NCBI RefSeq assembly: GCF_900115295.1
Contig: NZ_FOVZ01000003.1
Location: forward strand, 248,001-312,000
Length of the DNA stretch: 64,000 bases
Direction of reading: 5' to 3'
From: Sphingomonas sp. OK281
Lineage (GTDB): Bacteria > Pseudomonadota > Alphaproteobacteria > Sphingomonadales > Sphingomonadaceae
The notes below the pieces were generated by a model. That model searched no databases, was not told the origin of the DNA, and was given only the letters and a program-made list of their open reading frames with translations. Positions within the stretch are counted from its first letter, which is position 1. Every line of letters begins with the position of its first letter. Of the stretch, positions 34,711-42,477 are shown piece by piece. A program made the position numbers and the translations under genes.

Positions 34711-35403
34711 ATGGTAGTCGCGATCCAGGCGGATGATGTGATAGCAAGATGCTTGATTTATCCCCAACTGTTTGCCGGTAATATTCAAGCAAGCGGCAAG
34801 CTGTGGGAGTTTGGTCAGCGGGCACAGGATGGAGCATCTCACCTTTCAGCGGTCCTGAAACGCCTCGCACCTGCAAATGATGATATTCATCAGTTTGGCT
34901 GCAACCTCGCTCTTCAGCAAAACTTGGCCTTATCCGAGCGACTTGGCTTGGAAAACCCTCCAGCCGAGAAGAAGCGATACTACTGCGGATTTAAAGAGGC
35001 CCGAGTAGATACACTCCGCCTTTCATCAAGCGACTACAAAATCATTCTCACGAACCAGCCAGAACATGGTGAGGACGCGCACGTGGATGTCGCCCTCTTT
35101 ATTGACAAAGATGTACCAAAGAACAGGTTTGCCAACCGCCGTACAGCAGCAGGCATAGCCTTGGCGGAAGGCTTCTCCGACGTTGAACCGCACATGTGCA
35201 AGGTTGACGAGGGAGACTCGAATCACCCGTTTGAACGCATTGGCGTCGACTGCGTCAATTCTGAATTGCCCGGCCCGTGGCAGGGTAAGACCGTCCATCT
35301 CTCGGACGACGCTACCATTGAAACCAGCAATTTGACGGAAGGGTTTTCGAATGTGTTTGAGACGACCAATCTGCCGGTGCCGCAACTGGGTAGCGATCAA
35401 TAG
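34711..35403 (+). CDS. Three-gene cassette, protein B3, unknown
   Basis: 230 residues. Its ATG follows the B2 TAA without a gap. Helical N-terminus ('DDVIARCLIYPQLFAGN', 'HLSAVLKRLAPAND'), then a conserved-looking central block 'KKRYYCGFKEARVDTLRL' and 'GEDAHVDVALFIDKDV', and 'KNRFANRRTAAGIALAEGF' with clustered charged residues. The Asp/His-rich 'EHGEDAHVDVAL' and 'HMCKVDEGDSNHPFERIG' could bind metal or be catalytic, which is speculation. No membrane segment. I do not recognise it. The gene ends about 94 bases before the next membrane-protein gene. Confidence 0.78.
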   Translation: MVVAIQADDVIARCLIYPQLFAGNIQASGKLWEFGQRAQDGASHLSAVLKRLAPANDDIHQFGCNLALQQNLALSERLGLENPPAEKKRYYCGFKEARVDTLRLSSSDYKIILTNQPEHGEDAHVDVALFIDKDVPKNRFANRRTAAGIALAEGFSDVEPHMCKVDEGDSNHPFERIGVDCVNSELPGPWQGKTVHLSDDATIETSNLTEGFSNVFETTNLPVPQLGSDQ

Positions 35404-35496
35404 TCCGAGCGGATGATGCGCGTGAAATAGCTCCGCTCGCCCATAACCTGATAATATGGCGGCCCCGGTACTTTAGTCCGTTAGCGAGTTAGTAGC

Positions 35497-36123
35497 ATGC
35501 CCGAAACGGAACCGCAGCCAGTATCGGCAAGTAGCGCTCCACCGCGCGAGCCATCGGCACATTTAGCGCCATTCAAAACGTTCGGACGTCGGCTAATTGC
35601 GACATCCAGTAAACAGTACGAACGTTTGATCATCGGGTTAGCACCCGCTGCGGCCGTAAGTGTGTTCGTAATTCAGCCTGTGATGCGTTTTACTCGGCCT
35701 ATGGGCCTTCTAGTAGCTGGCGAAGTTCTTGTTTTTGCGCTGACAGCAGGCGCTTTTCTCAGCGTGTATTCCCGAAGTCGCCGTTCTGCGTTTCTCCAAA
35801 TCATAATGATCCTAATGGCCGGAGCATTTATATTTTTCGGCGCGGTTCTCGCCGCAGGTCGAAGCGATTGGAACGATCGCCGCTGCCACAAAATTCAAAC
35901 GGCGATGCTGAGACCGGTCAGCGGAGGCCGGACAGACCTCCCCGAACTGTTTCAGGCACTGGGATGTCAGCCGACCGACGGTGAACCCCGCGACCCTTCC
36001 TACCATCCGAGCAAAGCCGACCCTCCCTCGTGGGCTGAAGAACGGGCGCACGAGGCATTTTTAGAGCGTAAGCTCGACGAGCAGCTTAGTCTGGTATCCC
36101 CTGTCGAGGCAAAGGCGCGATAA
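35497..36123 (+). CDS. Island membrane protein, unknown (208 aa)
   Basis: Three membrane segments: 'LIIGLAPAAAVSVFVIQPVM', 'MGLLVAGEVLVFALTAGAFL' and 'FLQIIMILMAGAFIFFGAVL'. They are preceded by a Pro/Ser-rich cytosolic arm and followed by a charged C-terminal tail of about 90 residues. Not recognised. It may belong to the B1–B3 unit (same strand, 94-base gap) as a membrane partner or effector, or be separate. No strong ribosome-binding site is visible. Confidence 0.65.
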   Translation: MPETEPQPVSASSAPPREPSAHLAPFKTFGRRLIATSSKQYERLIIGLAPAAAVSVFVIQPVMRFTRPMGLLVAGEVLVFALTAGAFLSVYSRSRRSAFLQIIMILMAGAFIFFGAVLAAGRSDWNDRRCHKIQTAMLRPVSGGRTDLPELFQALGCQPTDGEPRDPSYHPSKADPPSWAEERAHEAFLERKLDEQLSLVSPVEAKAR

Positions 36124-36140
36124 GGTCCGGCCAACGGTTT

Positions 36141-36253
36141 GGTATCGCGCTGGTATCGCAAATCCCTCTTCCAACGAAATATTTTGGGAGTTCGTCGAAG
36201 CGTCTCCTCGTAATGACGTCAAATATGCAGCACTGGGAGCAATCGCACTGCAG
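36141..36253. repeat. Duplicated intergenic segment, copy 1
   Basis: Starts with GGTATCGCGCTGGTATCGC plus AAA (22 bases identical to copy 2), and 86 bases further on carries GCAGCACTGGGAGCAATCGC followed by ACTGCAG, a diverged match to copy 2. The first half itself repeats GGTATCGC twice. It lies after the membrane-protein gene and before the end of the HEPN-motif gene. Confidence 0.75.
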
Positions 36254-36324
36254 ACGTTGAGGGTGGATGCGGCGCGCTTCGAGATCGTGTCCGACCTTAC
36301 CCTATTGATCCGCGAGCACTCGGC

Positions 36325-37263
36325 TCACGTCACCTTGGCCCGTTCACAGAGGTGCGCCTGAACTAGGTCCTCGAACGCTGGATCAGTAATGCCCAGTTCG
36401 CCGAGAAGAATGGCAAGCACGCAGGCGCACAAAAAGCGTTCGTCAGCTTGATCAAATTCAGGCCGCTTACCATGGTGGAAAAGAGCGTTTCGCAAATCAA
36501 AGAAGCGTTTTGCTTCCGATCCGAATGCCGGATCAAGGCCATTTAAGAAGGTCTTGACGGCCTTATGACCTCCTGCGGCTATCTCAAGGGCGATCCATGT
36601 ATTAGCGTAGCGCGCGACTTGATCTAAATTGTTTGTCGAGCGAGAAATAAAGCTAAACGCTAATTCGGCACGTGCCTTGATGTCTCCGGTGGACGAAATC
36701 AATGCTACTTCGGCCTTTTGCAGAGTGTCCTCTGCAAACACCTCCCACATACGTGGATGTATGTGGGACTCAACCACCCTTGAGACTCTCGAAATTTTAT
36801 CTGGCTGAGAAAAGTCAAACCGCTGTTCGAAAGCTAGATCCAGCATAGCGGTATGACCTGCCACCAAGGTCAAAAGACCTCTGATGGACTCGGTACGTCG
36901 TGTAACGTACGCTTCGCTGTTGTCATACGTGGGCAAGGCAAGGAAAACGTAGTATCCAGGAGGTATTGTCCCTTGCCTAACATCGATATTCATTCTGATT
37001 TCGTCGCCGTGAAACGTTACGATCTCTTGAAAGATCTGCTGTGGTTCGCTGCGGGGAATTTCGCCGAAGCCAATGACAAACCGACCGTCGGAAAGCGGTA
37101 AAAACGACCTGACGGCTGCAAGAGATTTTTGATGGTTCTCTGCAAACTCTGCGATCCCGCTAGTATAACCGCGTATCACGGCACCTTTTATGTCGGGTTC
37201 CATAAGCCACGCTTCTGGAACCAGTGTCATAAAACTGGTGTCGGTTTGTTGGGCATCGCTCAT
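36325..37263 (-). CDS. HEPN-motif protein, possible ribonuclease
   Basis: 312 residues. The C-terminal domain (about 180–305) is helical and contains 'FFDLRNALFHHGKR': R258 with polar N259 and H263 fits the Rx4–6H motif of HEPN domains, several of which are RNases in defence and toxin systems. Helices around it ('LDQVARYANTWIALEIAAGG', 'FLCACVLAILLGELG') fit a HEPN bundle. The N-terminal 170 residues are β-rich ('RFVIGFGEIPRSEPQQIF', 'GYYVFLALPTYDNSEAYV') and not recognised; the overall layout resembles ApeA- or MauJ-like proteins. No antitoxin is next to it. It is divergent from the membrane protein at 37560 and AT-rich. Confidence 0.7.
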   Translation of the reverse strand: MSDAQQTDTSFMTLVPEAWLMEPDIKGAVIRGYTSGIAEFAENHQKSLAAVRSFLPLSDGRFVIGFGEIPRSEPQQIFQEIVTFHGDEIRMNIDVRQGTIPPGYYVFLALPTYDNSEAYVTRRTESIRGLLTLVAGHTAMLDLAFEQRFDFSQPDKISRVSRVVESHIHPRMWEVFAEDTLQKAEVALISSTGDIKARAELAFSFISRSTNNLDQVARYANTWIALEIAAGGHKAVKTFLNGLDPAFGSEAKRFFDLRNALFHHGKRPEFDQADERFLCACVLAILLGELGITDPAFEDLVQAHLCERAKVT

Positions 37264-37559
37264 ACGAGACCATACTGCCGCCTTTCGCCGAAAAACACCC
37301 GGCCATCGATACTGACCCCGAGCACATAGCTAAGCCGCCACGTCCCTGTGCCGTCCACGATGCCCCTGGCGGTACAAGTCATTGATATCCCTTGCGCCGA
37401 GATAGAACCGCGATCGGGCAACTGGCCTTGATAACGAACGGTTTTACGGCTTCACGGCTAAAGGCGGGCAACGGCGAGCACTATGAGGACGGACCTCGAA
37501 TCGTATATTTCGCGGGGTTCGGTACTTCCGAAGATAATTTTAGGATCTATAAGGGTCGC

Positions 37560-38207
37560 ATGAGCGATATCGAACGAACAGCAAGTAGAGTTAATCTCGT
37601 CACGTCGCTCATTGAGCGCGGGGGTAAATTAGCTAACGACTTCGGATGGGAAGTCACCCCCGCGAGAATCGTTAATGCCGTATGGCCAGCCGCGATTTTG
37701 GTCGGAGCCATGATCTGGCAATACGTACCTTGGTATGTGATCGTTCCAACAGCAATTTTTGCGGTCGGTTCTTTACTCCAACTGTATGTCGCGTTCGCAC
37801 GCGCTCGTGCCGTAGTTGGAGTGAAGCGCCTCTCGTTAACAGACGCCGCCGCGCTATGCGAACGTGCCGAACGGGGCTTCTACGATTTTGTAGAGTCACG
37901 AGCAGAGGAAATTGGCACCTTGCATAGACGAGCCATAAACTATGACGATCCAAACATTGGCCGTCTCCGAGAAGATCAGAAAATCGCTGAGGAATTGTTC
38001 CTGCGAAAATTGCGGGCACGTATAGGAGGCGATGTGGGCGCTGCCGTCGGCGCGCTGACCAGTCTCGGCATCAAAGCCGAGTCTGACCTTCGCTCACTTC
38101 ATTGGGCCGACAGCGGGGCTCGATTCTTTGGTGCGCAGGCGCGTCTCCTCCGTGGCGGCCATCTGGAGGAGGCGCAAAAGTTGGGGCAGAGGGATTTGTT
38201 TTTTTAG
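37560..38207 (+). CDS. Island membrane protein with long cytosolic tail, unknown
   Basis: 215 residues from ATG 37560, chosen because AAGGG lies seven bases upstream; the frame opens 56 codons earlier (37392) without such a site. Two adjacent membrane segments ('AVWPAAILVGAMIWQYVPW' and 'VIVPTAIFAVGSLLQLYVAF') are followed by a helical, charged cytosolic domain ('ALCERAERGFYDFVESRAEE', 'RLREDQKIAEELFLRKLRA'). Not recognised. Divergent from the HEPN-motif gene with about 300 bases between the starts, so they may share a control region. Confidence 0.65.
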   Translation: MSDIERTASRVNLVTSLIERGGKLANDFGWEVTPARIVNAVWPAAILVGAMIWQYVPWYVIVPTAIFAVGSLLQLYVAFARARAVVGVKRLSLTDAAALCERAERGFYDFVESRAEEIGTLHRRAINYDDPNIGRLREDQKIAEELFLRKLRARIGGDVGAAVGALTSLGIKAESDLRSLHWADSGARFFGAQARLLRGGHLEEAQKLGQRDLFF

Positions 38208-38262
38208 GAAGTCCCATCCGGATCTTTGTACCGTGACAAGTCCGATGGGCACGCAGCGTTCC

Positions 38263-38377
38263 GGTATCGCGCTGGTATCGCAAACCAACAATAACGATCC
38301 GCTCGCCTGCCAACTTTAGTGCACCTTCTGCTCCTGTGGTAGCTAGAGGTGCAGCATCAGGAACAATCGCACTGCAC
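38263..38377. repeat. Duplicated intergenic segment, copy 2
   Basis: Carries the same 22 bases as at 36141 and, 88 bases later, GCAGCATCAGGAACAATCGC followed by ACTGCAC. The two copies bracket a 2.1-kb unit with the HEPN-motif gene and the membrane-protein gene. Confidence 0.75.
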
Positions 38378-38469
38378 AGGTCAGGGGTAACGGGAGCCTA
38401 CTGCCTGCTAAATCGCGCACCTTACAATGATGCCTTGTCGGAAAGATGATCCGCATTGCATGATTGGGA

Positions 38470-39207
38470 ATGACGACCGATCTCTACATACCGCCCGTGG
38501 CAGCCGTGCCGGCGAACCATGCACGCCGCCTCTTTCTCGGCGGCATTATGGTAAGTGTCATCTATGTCGTTGGGCTTGGCATTTATTCGGTCTCGGAATG
38601 GCCGAATATGCTGATAATGAAGCCTGACGAATTCGCGACGTTTTTGTCTGGTGTCTTCGCGCCCCTAGCTTTTCTTTGGTTGGTTCTCGGTTTTCGCCAG
38701 CAAGGAGACGAACTGCAGAACAGCGCACGAGCACTATGGCTTCAGGGCGAAGAGCTTCGCAACTCTGTCGAACAGCAAAGGCAACTGGTTGAGGTTTCGC
38801 GAGAACAGCTGGCATGCGAGGCTGCCGAGCGAGTGCGGACCGAGCAGGCTGCCGAGTCTGCGGCGCAACCCCGGCTTACGGTTGGGCCGGCTGGGGGAAG
38901 CTACTTTGGCGATGGTCGGCGGGTGCTCACCATAAGCGTGACGTCAGGCGGCCCAACGTGCACGGACGCAAGGATGCTTTTGAACGCCGCCGATGTGGCA
39001 AGAACGCAAGTGCTTGTCGAAGGCGGCCGCCTGGAAACCCAAGTGGAGTACCTCAGCCCGGCGGAAGTCGAGCCAGCGAACATTCTCGTCCAGTACAATG
39101 ATTTGCGAGGAAATCCGCGACAGCAACGATTCCTTATTCCAATTACAGAGGCGGGCGGTCCACATCGTGACCGGACCCTGGGGGATCCAGTCAGGCTACA
39201 GGACTGA
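38470..39207 (+). CDS. Island membrane protein with coiled coil, unknown
   Basis: 245 residues from ATG 38470. Two membrane segments ('GGIMVSVIYVVGLGIYSV' and 'FLSGVFAPLAFLWLVLGF') are followed by a coiled coil ('QQGDELQNSARALWLQGEEL', 'RNSVEQQRQLVEVSREQ') and a soluble β-domain. This layout is frequent in accessory DNA of many Proteobacteria, with no agreed function. Last gene before attR; its stop is 111 bases from the attachment core. Confidence 0.72.
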   Translation: MTTDLYIPPVAAVPANHARRLFLGGIMVSVIYVVGLGIYSVSEWPNMLIMKPDEFATFLSGVFAPLAFLWLVLGFRQQGDELQNSARALWLQGEELRNSVEQQRQLVEVSREQLACEAAERVRTEQAAESAAQPRLTVGPAGGSYFGDGRRVLTISVTSGGPTCTDARMLLNAADVARTQVLVEGGRLETQVEYLSPAEVEPANILVQYNDLRGNPRQQRFLIPITEAGGPHRDRTLGDPVRLQD

Positions 39208-39318
39208 CAATACGGCTTCTGGAAGTTAGCCATCGCGCGTGGGCCGCCACAGAACGCCGTGGTCGGAAGGCTGTGGGTTAGACGGGCTAGCCCTCTGATT
39301 TAGCTAGATTGTTTGAGG

Positions 39319-39334
39319 CCCGGTCGGGCCTCCA
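39319..39334 (+). repeat. attR core
   Basis: CCCGGTCGGGCCTCCA, identical to the 3' end of tRNA-Cys. No other tRNA part is present, so it is an attachment site and not a gene. Confidence 0.88.
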
Positions 39335-39888
39335 GTGATTGTCGAGCGCAGGGCGTATACGCCGTGCTTGCGAGCATCAGCTTATACCGGCAAACCTCGG
39401 CGAGCACGCTCGCAAACAGACACAATTGCCCGGCAACCACGCTACCATCGCTCACCGCTGGCAAAGCCGTACCGAAACGCATTACCAACATGATGCCCCG
39501 CCGGAGGAGCTTCTCTTTCAGTGCGGATGACCTCCACCCCAAGAGTTCACCGGGAAAAGCCCGATCTCGTACACGTACAAGACGAGGTCGCACGCAACCG
39601 CAGCTTATTCGCGGCGAACATGCTTCGACCATGGCCCTGTGCCAGATCGAACGTCCGATTCTCTACTCGAACCCTCGGGCTATTGCGTTTCCAAGACGCA
39701 ATATCGCTTTCTAAGGCTGCAATGGTTCTCGACCAACATTTTGTGGCCGGCCAAATGCCAGATACCGAATTTCGATCTCACGAACTCGACAGTTGATCCC
39801 GATCAATACGATGCAAATCACGGCTGGAACTCTTTGTCTTCGCAGCAATTGAGGGGGCAGCGCCCATCAGGAGCGCGGGAGAGACACC
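39335..39888. other. Gene-free stretch after attR
   Basis: About 550 bases with short open frames on both strands but no start with a ribosome-binding site, no recognisable domain and codon use unlike neighbours. Nothing can be supported here apart from the leader of the following gene. Confidence 0.6.
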
Positions 39889-40371
39889 ATGAAGCGTATC
39901 CTATTTGCAGCAGCGTTGATCGCCGTGCCGACCTACGCGATCGCGCAGACCGCACCGACGCCGGCGACCTATGTCATGAAGGCCGGCGCAGGCGATCAGT
40001 ATGAGATCCAGTCGAGCAAACTCGTGCTGGCCACCACCCAGAACCCAGGACTGAAGCAGTTCGCGACGATGATGGTCTCGGACCACACCAAGAGCACCGC
40101 GGACGTCAAGGCGGCGGCCAAGCAGTCCAAGCTCATGCCCAAGCCACCGATGCTCGACGCGATGGGCCGCAAGAACATCGCGGCCCTGAAGGCCTCGAAG
40201 GGTACGGCACGCGATACGCTGTACGTCGAGCAGCAGAAGGTCGCGCATCAGAATGCGCTGACGCTGCATCAGACCTACGCCGCATCGGGTACGGCACCGG
40301 CGCTGAAGCAGGTCGCAGCGACGATCGCGCCGACGGTGCAGCATCATATCGAGATGCTGTCCTCCATGTGA
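39889..40371 (+). CDS. DUF4142 exported protein
   Basis: 160 residues, with GGGAGAG before the ATG. Signal peptide 'MKRILFAAALIAVPTYAIAQ' then a DUF4142 (ferritin-like four-helix) domain: 'AGAGDQYEIQSSKLVLATTQ', 'PGLKQFATMMVSDHTKSTAD', 'LYVEQQKVAHQNALTLHQTY' and 'TIAPTVQHHIEMLSSM'. These are periplasmic proteins common in sphingomonads; the function is not established. A strong terminator follows directly. Confidence 0.9.
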   Translation: MKRILFAAALIAVPTYAIAQTAPTPATYVMKAGAGDQYEIQSSKLVLATTQNPGLKQFATMMVSDHTKSTADVKAAAKQSKLMPKPPMLDAMGRKNIAALKASKGTARDTLYVEQQKVAHQNALTLHQTYAASGTAPALKQVAATIAPTVQHHIEMLSSM

Positions 40372-40396
40372 CGGCTTCGCATGACGGTTGAAATCG

Positions 40397-40426
40397 GGGT
40401 CGGGCAGTTTGTCCGGCCCTTTTTTT
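40397..40426 (+). terminator. Rho-independent terminator after the DUF4142 gene
   Basis: Stem GGGTCGG / CCGGCCC (one G·T pair) with a 9-base loop, followed by seven T. It also lies ahead of the convergent permease gene. Confidence 0.85.
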
Positions 40427-40465
40427 GCGCGCGCCGCCGGCGCTGCACCCACCACGGCGGAAACG

Positions 40466-41716
40466 TCATCCCAGCACCAGCCGCGCGCCCAGCGCCGCGA
40501 ACAGCGCAGGCGGCATCGTCACCGCGCCGACCTTCAGAAAACGCCAGAAACCGACGTCCTCGCCTTCGCGGCGGATCGCAGTCAGCCACAGGATCGTGGC
40601 GAGCGACCCCGTGATCGACAGGTTCGGTCCCAGATCGACGCCGATCAGCAGTCCGTCGGTGACGATCTGCGGGACGTGCGCCTGCTGCACCGTCGTGCTG
40701 GCGATGAGCCCGGCGGGCAGGTTGTTCATCAGGTTCGATCCGAACGCGAGGATCGTTCCCGCGACTCCGGCGGTGGTGGACGGCGACTGTGCCGCCCCCA
40801 CCGCGAGCCAGCGCGCCAGCATCGCGATCACACCCGTGCTCGCGAGCGCCTCGACCAGCACGAACAGCCCAGCGACCAGCGGCAGGACCGCCCATGATAC
40901 CGAGCGCAGCGTCGAGACCGGCGACTTGCGCCCGCCGATGCAGATCGCGACCATCGTCGCGACGCCCGCGAGGCAGGTCGGCAGGCCCAGCTCATGTCCG
41001 CGCGCCGAGGCGGCGATCAACAGCACGGCGGTCGCGACGATCCCCGCGAGCGCGATCTTTCCGCCGCGTGACAGCGTGCCGGTTTCGACAAGGGTCTCGC
41101 AATGCCCCGTGAGGCGCTCGCGCTCGACCCAACGCAGGACGAGGAACGTCACGCCGATCGACAGCAGCGACGGCAACGCGAACGATGCCAGCCACGCGCC
41201 GAGCGACGGCATCCTGCCGCCGTACAGCACGAGATTTGCCGGGTTCGAGATCGGCAGGACGAAGCTCGCGGCGTTGGCGATCAGCGCGCACGCGAACAAC
41301 ATCGGCAGCGGGTCCGCCTTCGCCTTCTTCGCCGCGGCATAGACCGCCGGCGTCAGCACGACTGCGGTAGCGTCGTTCGACAGGAAGGTCGTGACGACGA
41401 TGCCGACGCCGAAAACCATCGCGAACAACCGGCTAGTCGATCCCTTCGCCAACCGGACGGCGTGTTCCGCGACCCAGTCGAACAGCCCTTCCGCGCGGGC
41501 GATCTCCGACAACAGCATCATGCCGATCAGGAACAGGTAGACGTCGTTCCCCTTCGACACCGCGCGCCACGCCTCGTCGACCGACATCAGGCCGAACACC
41601 ACCAACACCGCGGCGCCCGCCGCCGCCCAGACCGCTTCGGGCAGTTTTAACGGGCGGGTGATCACGCCGATCGTGGCGGCTAGGCAGATCGTCCAGATCG
41701 CATAGGTCGCGAGCAT
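40466..41716 (-). CDS. ArsB/SLC13-like ion permease
   Basis: 416 residues from ATG 41716; ATG 41782 or a GTG at 41731 are also in frame and the choice is open. About 11 membrane segments. 'GNDVYLFLIGMMLLSEIAR' with 'FDWVAEHAVRLAKG' and 'TTFLSNDATAVVLTPAVYA' and 'PISNPANLVLYGGRMP' are the ion-transporter (ArsB/NhaD/CitM) repeat signatures, and 'FGSNLMNNLPAGLIAS' is the second repeat. It may export arsenite or carry an organic anion; no ars genes lie nearby, so the substrate is unknown. Confidence 0.85.
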   Translation of the reverse strand: MLATYAIWTICLAATIGVITRPLKLPEAVWAAAGAAVLVVFGLMSVDEAWRAVSKGNDVYLFLIGMMLLSEIARAEGLFDWVAEHAVRLAKGSTSRLFAMVFGVGIVVTTFLSNDATAVVLTPAVYAAAKKAKADPLPMLFACALIANAASFVLPISNPANLVLYGGRMPSLGAWLASFALPSLLSIGVTFLVLRWVERERLTGHCETLVETGTLSRGGKIALAGIVATAVLLIAASARGHELGLPTCLAGVATMVAICIGGRKSPVSTLRSVSWAVLPLVAGLFVLVEALASTGVIAMLARWLAVGAAQSPSTTAGVAGTILAFGSNLMNNLPAGLIASTTVQQAHVPQIVTDGLLIGVDLGPNLSITGSLATILWLTAIRREGEDVGFWRFLKVGAVTMPPALFAALGARLVLG

Positions 41717-41975
41717 ATCGTGGCTACTCACGCCGAAAGCCACGACGAATACCGCCTCGCCCAGGGGCACCGGCTGGGCCATGGCAGCAGGACATCAACC
41801 AAAATACTCGATCCACTGGACTTCTTTCTCGCCGACGGGCGCGGCGGACTGGCCGGTATGTCGCCGCATATATCCTCGGGGTCCGCAGCGCGATGGACAC
41901 CGTTTCGAAAGATCCTTGGCGAGTGGCGCGCAGCGGCTCGCCAGCGTCGGCGCGAACATCGTGCGCGCCGTTCCG

Positions 41976-42017
41976 GATCGTGATCGTGATCGTGATCGTG
42001 ATCGTGATCGTGATCGG
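41976..42017. repeat. Tandem hexamer GATCGT, six and a partial copy
   Basis: GATCGT six times followed by GATCGG. In a non-coding stretch, so it can vary in copy number by slippage without harming a protein. Confidence 0.9.
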
Positions 42018-42275
42018 CGAACGCATCGGGGAACCGGACGCTTCGATGTCGACCAAGGCGCGGTGGCGAGTCCGAGTGTCTCGATGCGGCCTTTGTCGAC
42101 CACGCTCGCTGGTCACGCCGGCCGGCGCGGTCATCCCGTGATCGGCTATCCCTGCAGTTTCCTGACGTTCGCGATGCTTGAGCCGAACACAAAGGGTGGC
42201 TGAACGGCGATCGGCGCCCGCGATCGCGTGTCCCGACATGGTACATACCGACTATCCGTTTGCACAAAAGTACCA

Positions 42276-42300
42276 GGAACCAAGCAGTTGCGCGCAGGTT
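42276..42300 (+). promoter_or_regulatory. Candidate EcfG-type (general stress response) promoter
   Basis: GGAAC, 17 bases, GTT, the alphaproteobacterial sigma-EcfG consensus (GGAAC-N16/17-GTT). The distance to the CsbD start is about 178 bases, longer than usual, so this is tentative. The downstream genes look stress-related. Confidence 0.45.
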
Positions 42301-42477
42301 TATGCGTCCAGTCCGATTGCACTACCGCTTCACCGATTTGTCGGCGGGCGTTTCCAATCGGCGTTCGCGCGGTCGCCGGTGGCCCTCTTTTCAACCAACG
42401 ACCCGGGTCACGGCGGTCTTCCCCGTGGCGGCGGGCGGCCGACATCCGGCCGAATAGAAGTCTTGAAGGATATCACG

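Larger units (their letters stand above)
28679..39334. mobile_element. tRNA-Cys-integrated genomic island (prophage-derived), about 10.6 kb
   Basis: Bounded by the 3' 16 bases of tRNA-Cys (28679–28694) and an exact copy CCCGGTCGGGCCTCCA at 39319–39334. It encodes a tyrosine recombinase, a phage-like overlapping operon, a GH19-type endolysin remnant and cargo genes with visibly lower GC than the flanks, especially from 33.2 to 39.3 kb. Flanking core genes lack such composition. No capsid, tail, portal, terminase or replication genes are seen, so it is not a complete phage; it is an island or a decayed prophage that may still be excisable. Confidence 0.9.
41783..42477. other. Gene-free stretch with hexamer repeat and possible stress promoter
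   Basis: About 700 bases. Open frames here exist only because of high GC and the tandem hexamer; none has a recognisable domain or a good start. It contains the GATCGT tandem (41976–42017) and the EcfG-like promoter (42276–42300). Confidence 0.6.

Noticed and set aside
36122..36360. Small gene reading 'VWYRAGIANPSSNEIFW' after the membrane-protein gene
   Set aside because: The frame is open but has no start codon, and the related segment at 38263 does not keep the frame. Kept only as a possible remnant in the finding on duplicated segments.
39319..39334. Possible second tRNA gene
   Set aside because: Only the last 16 bases of tRNA-Cys are present; it is the attachment core.
41724..42239. 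Minus-strand frame with Thr-Ile repeats
   Set aside because: The repeats come from the GATCGT tandem; no domain, no ribosome-binding site, and it overlaps the permease N-terminus.
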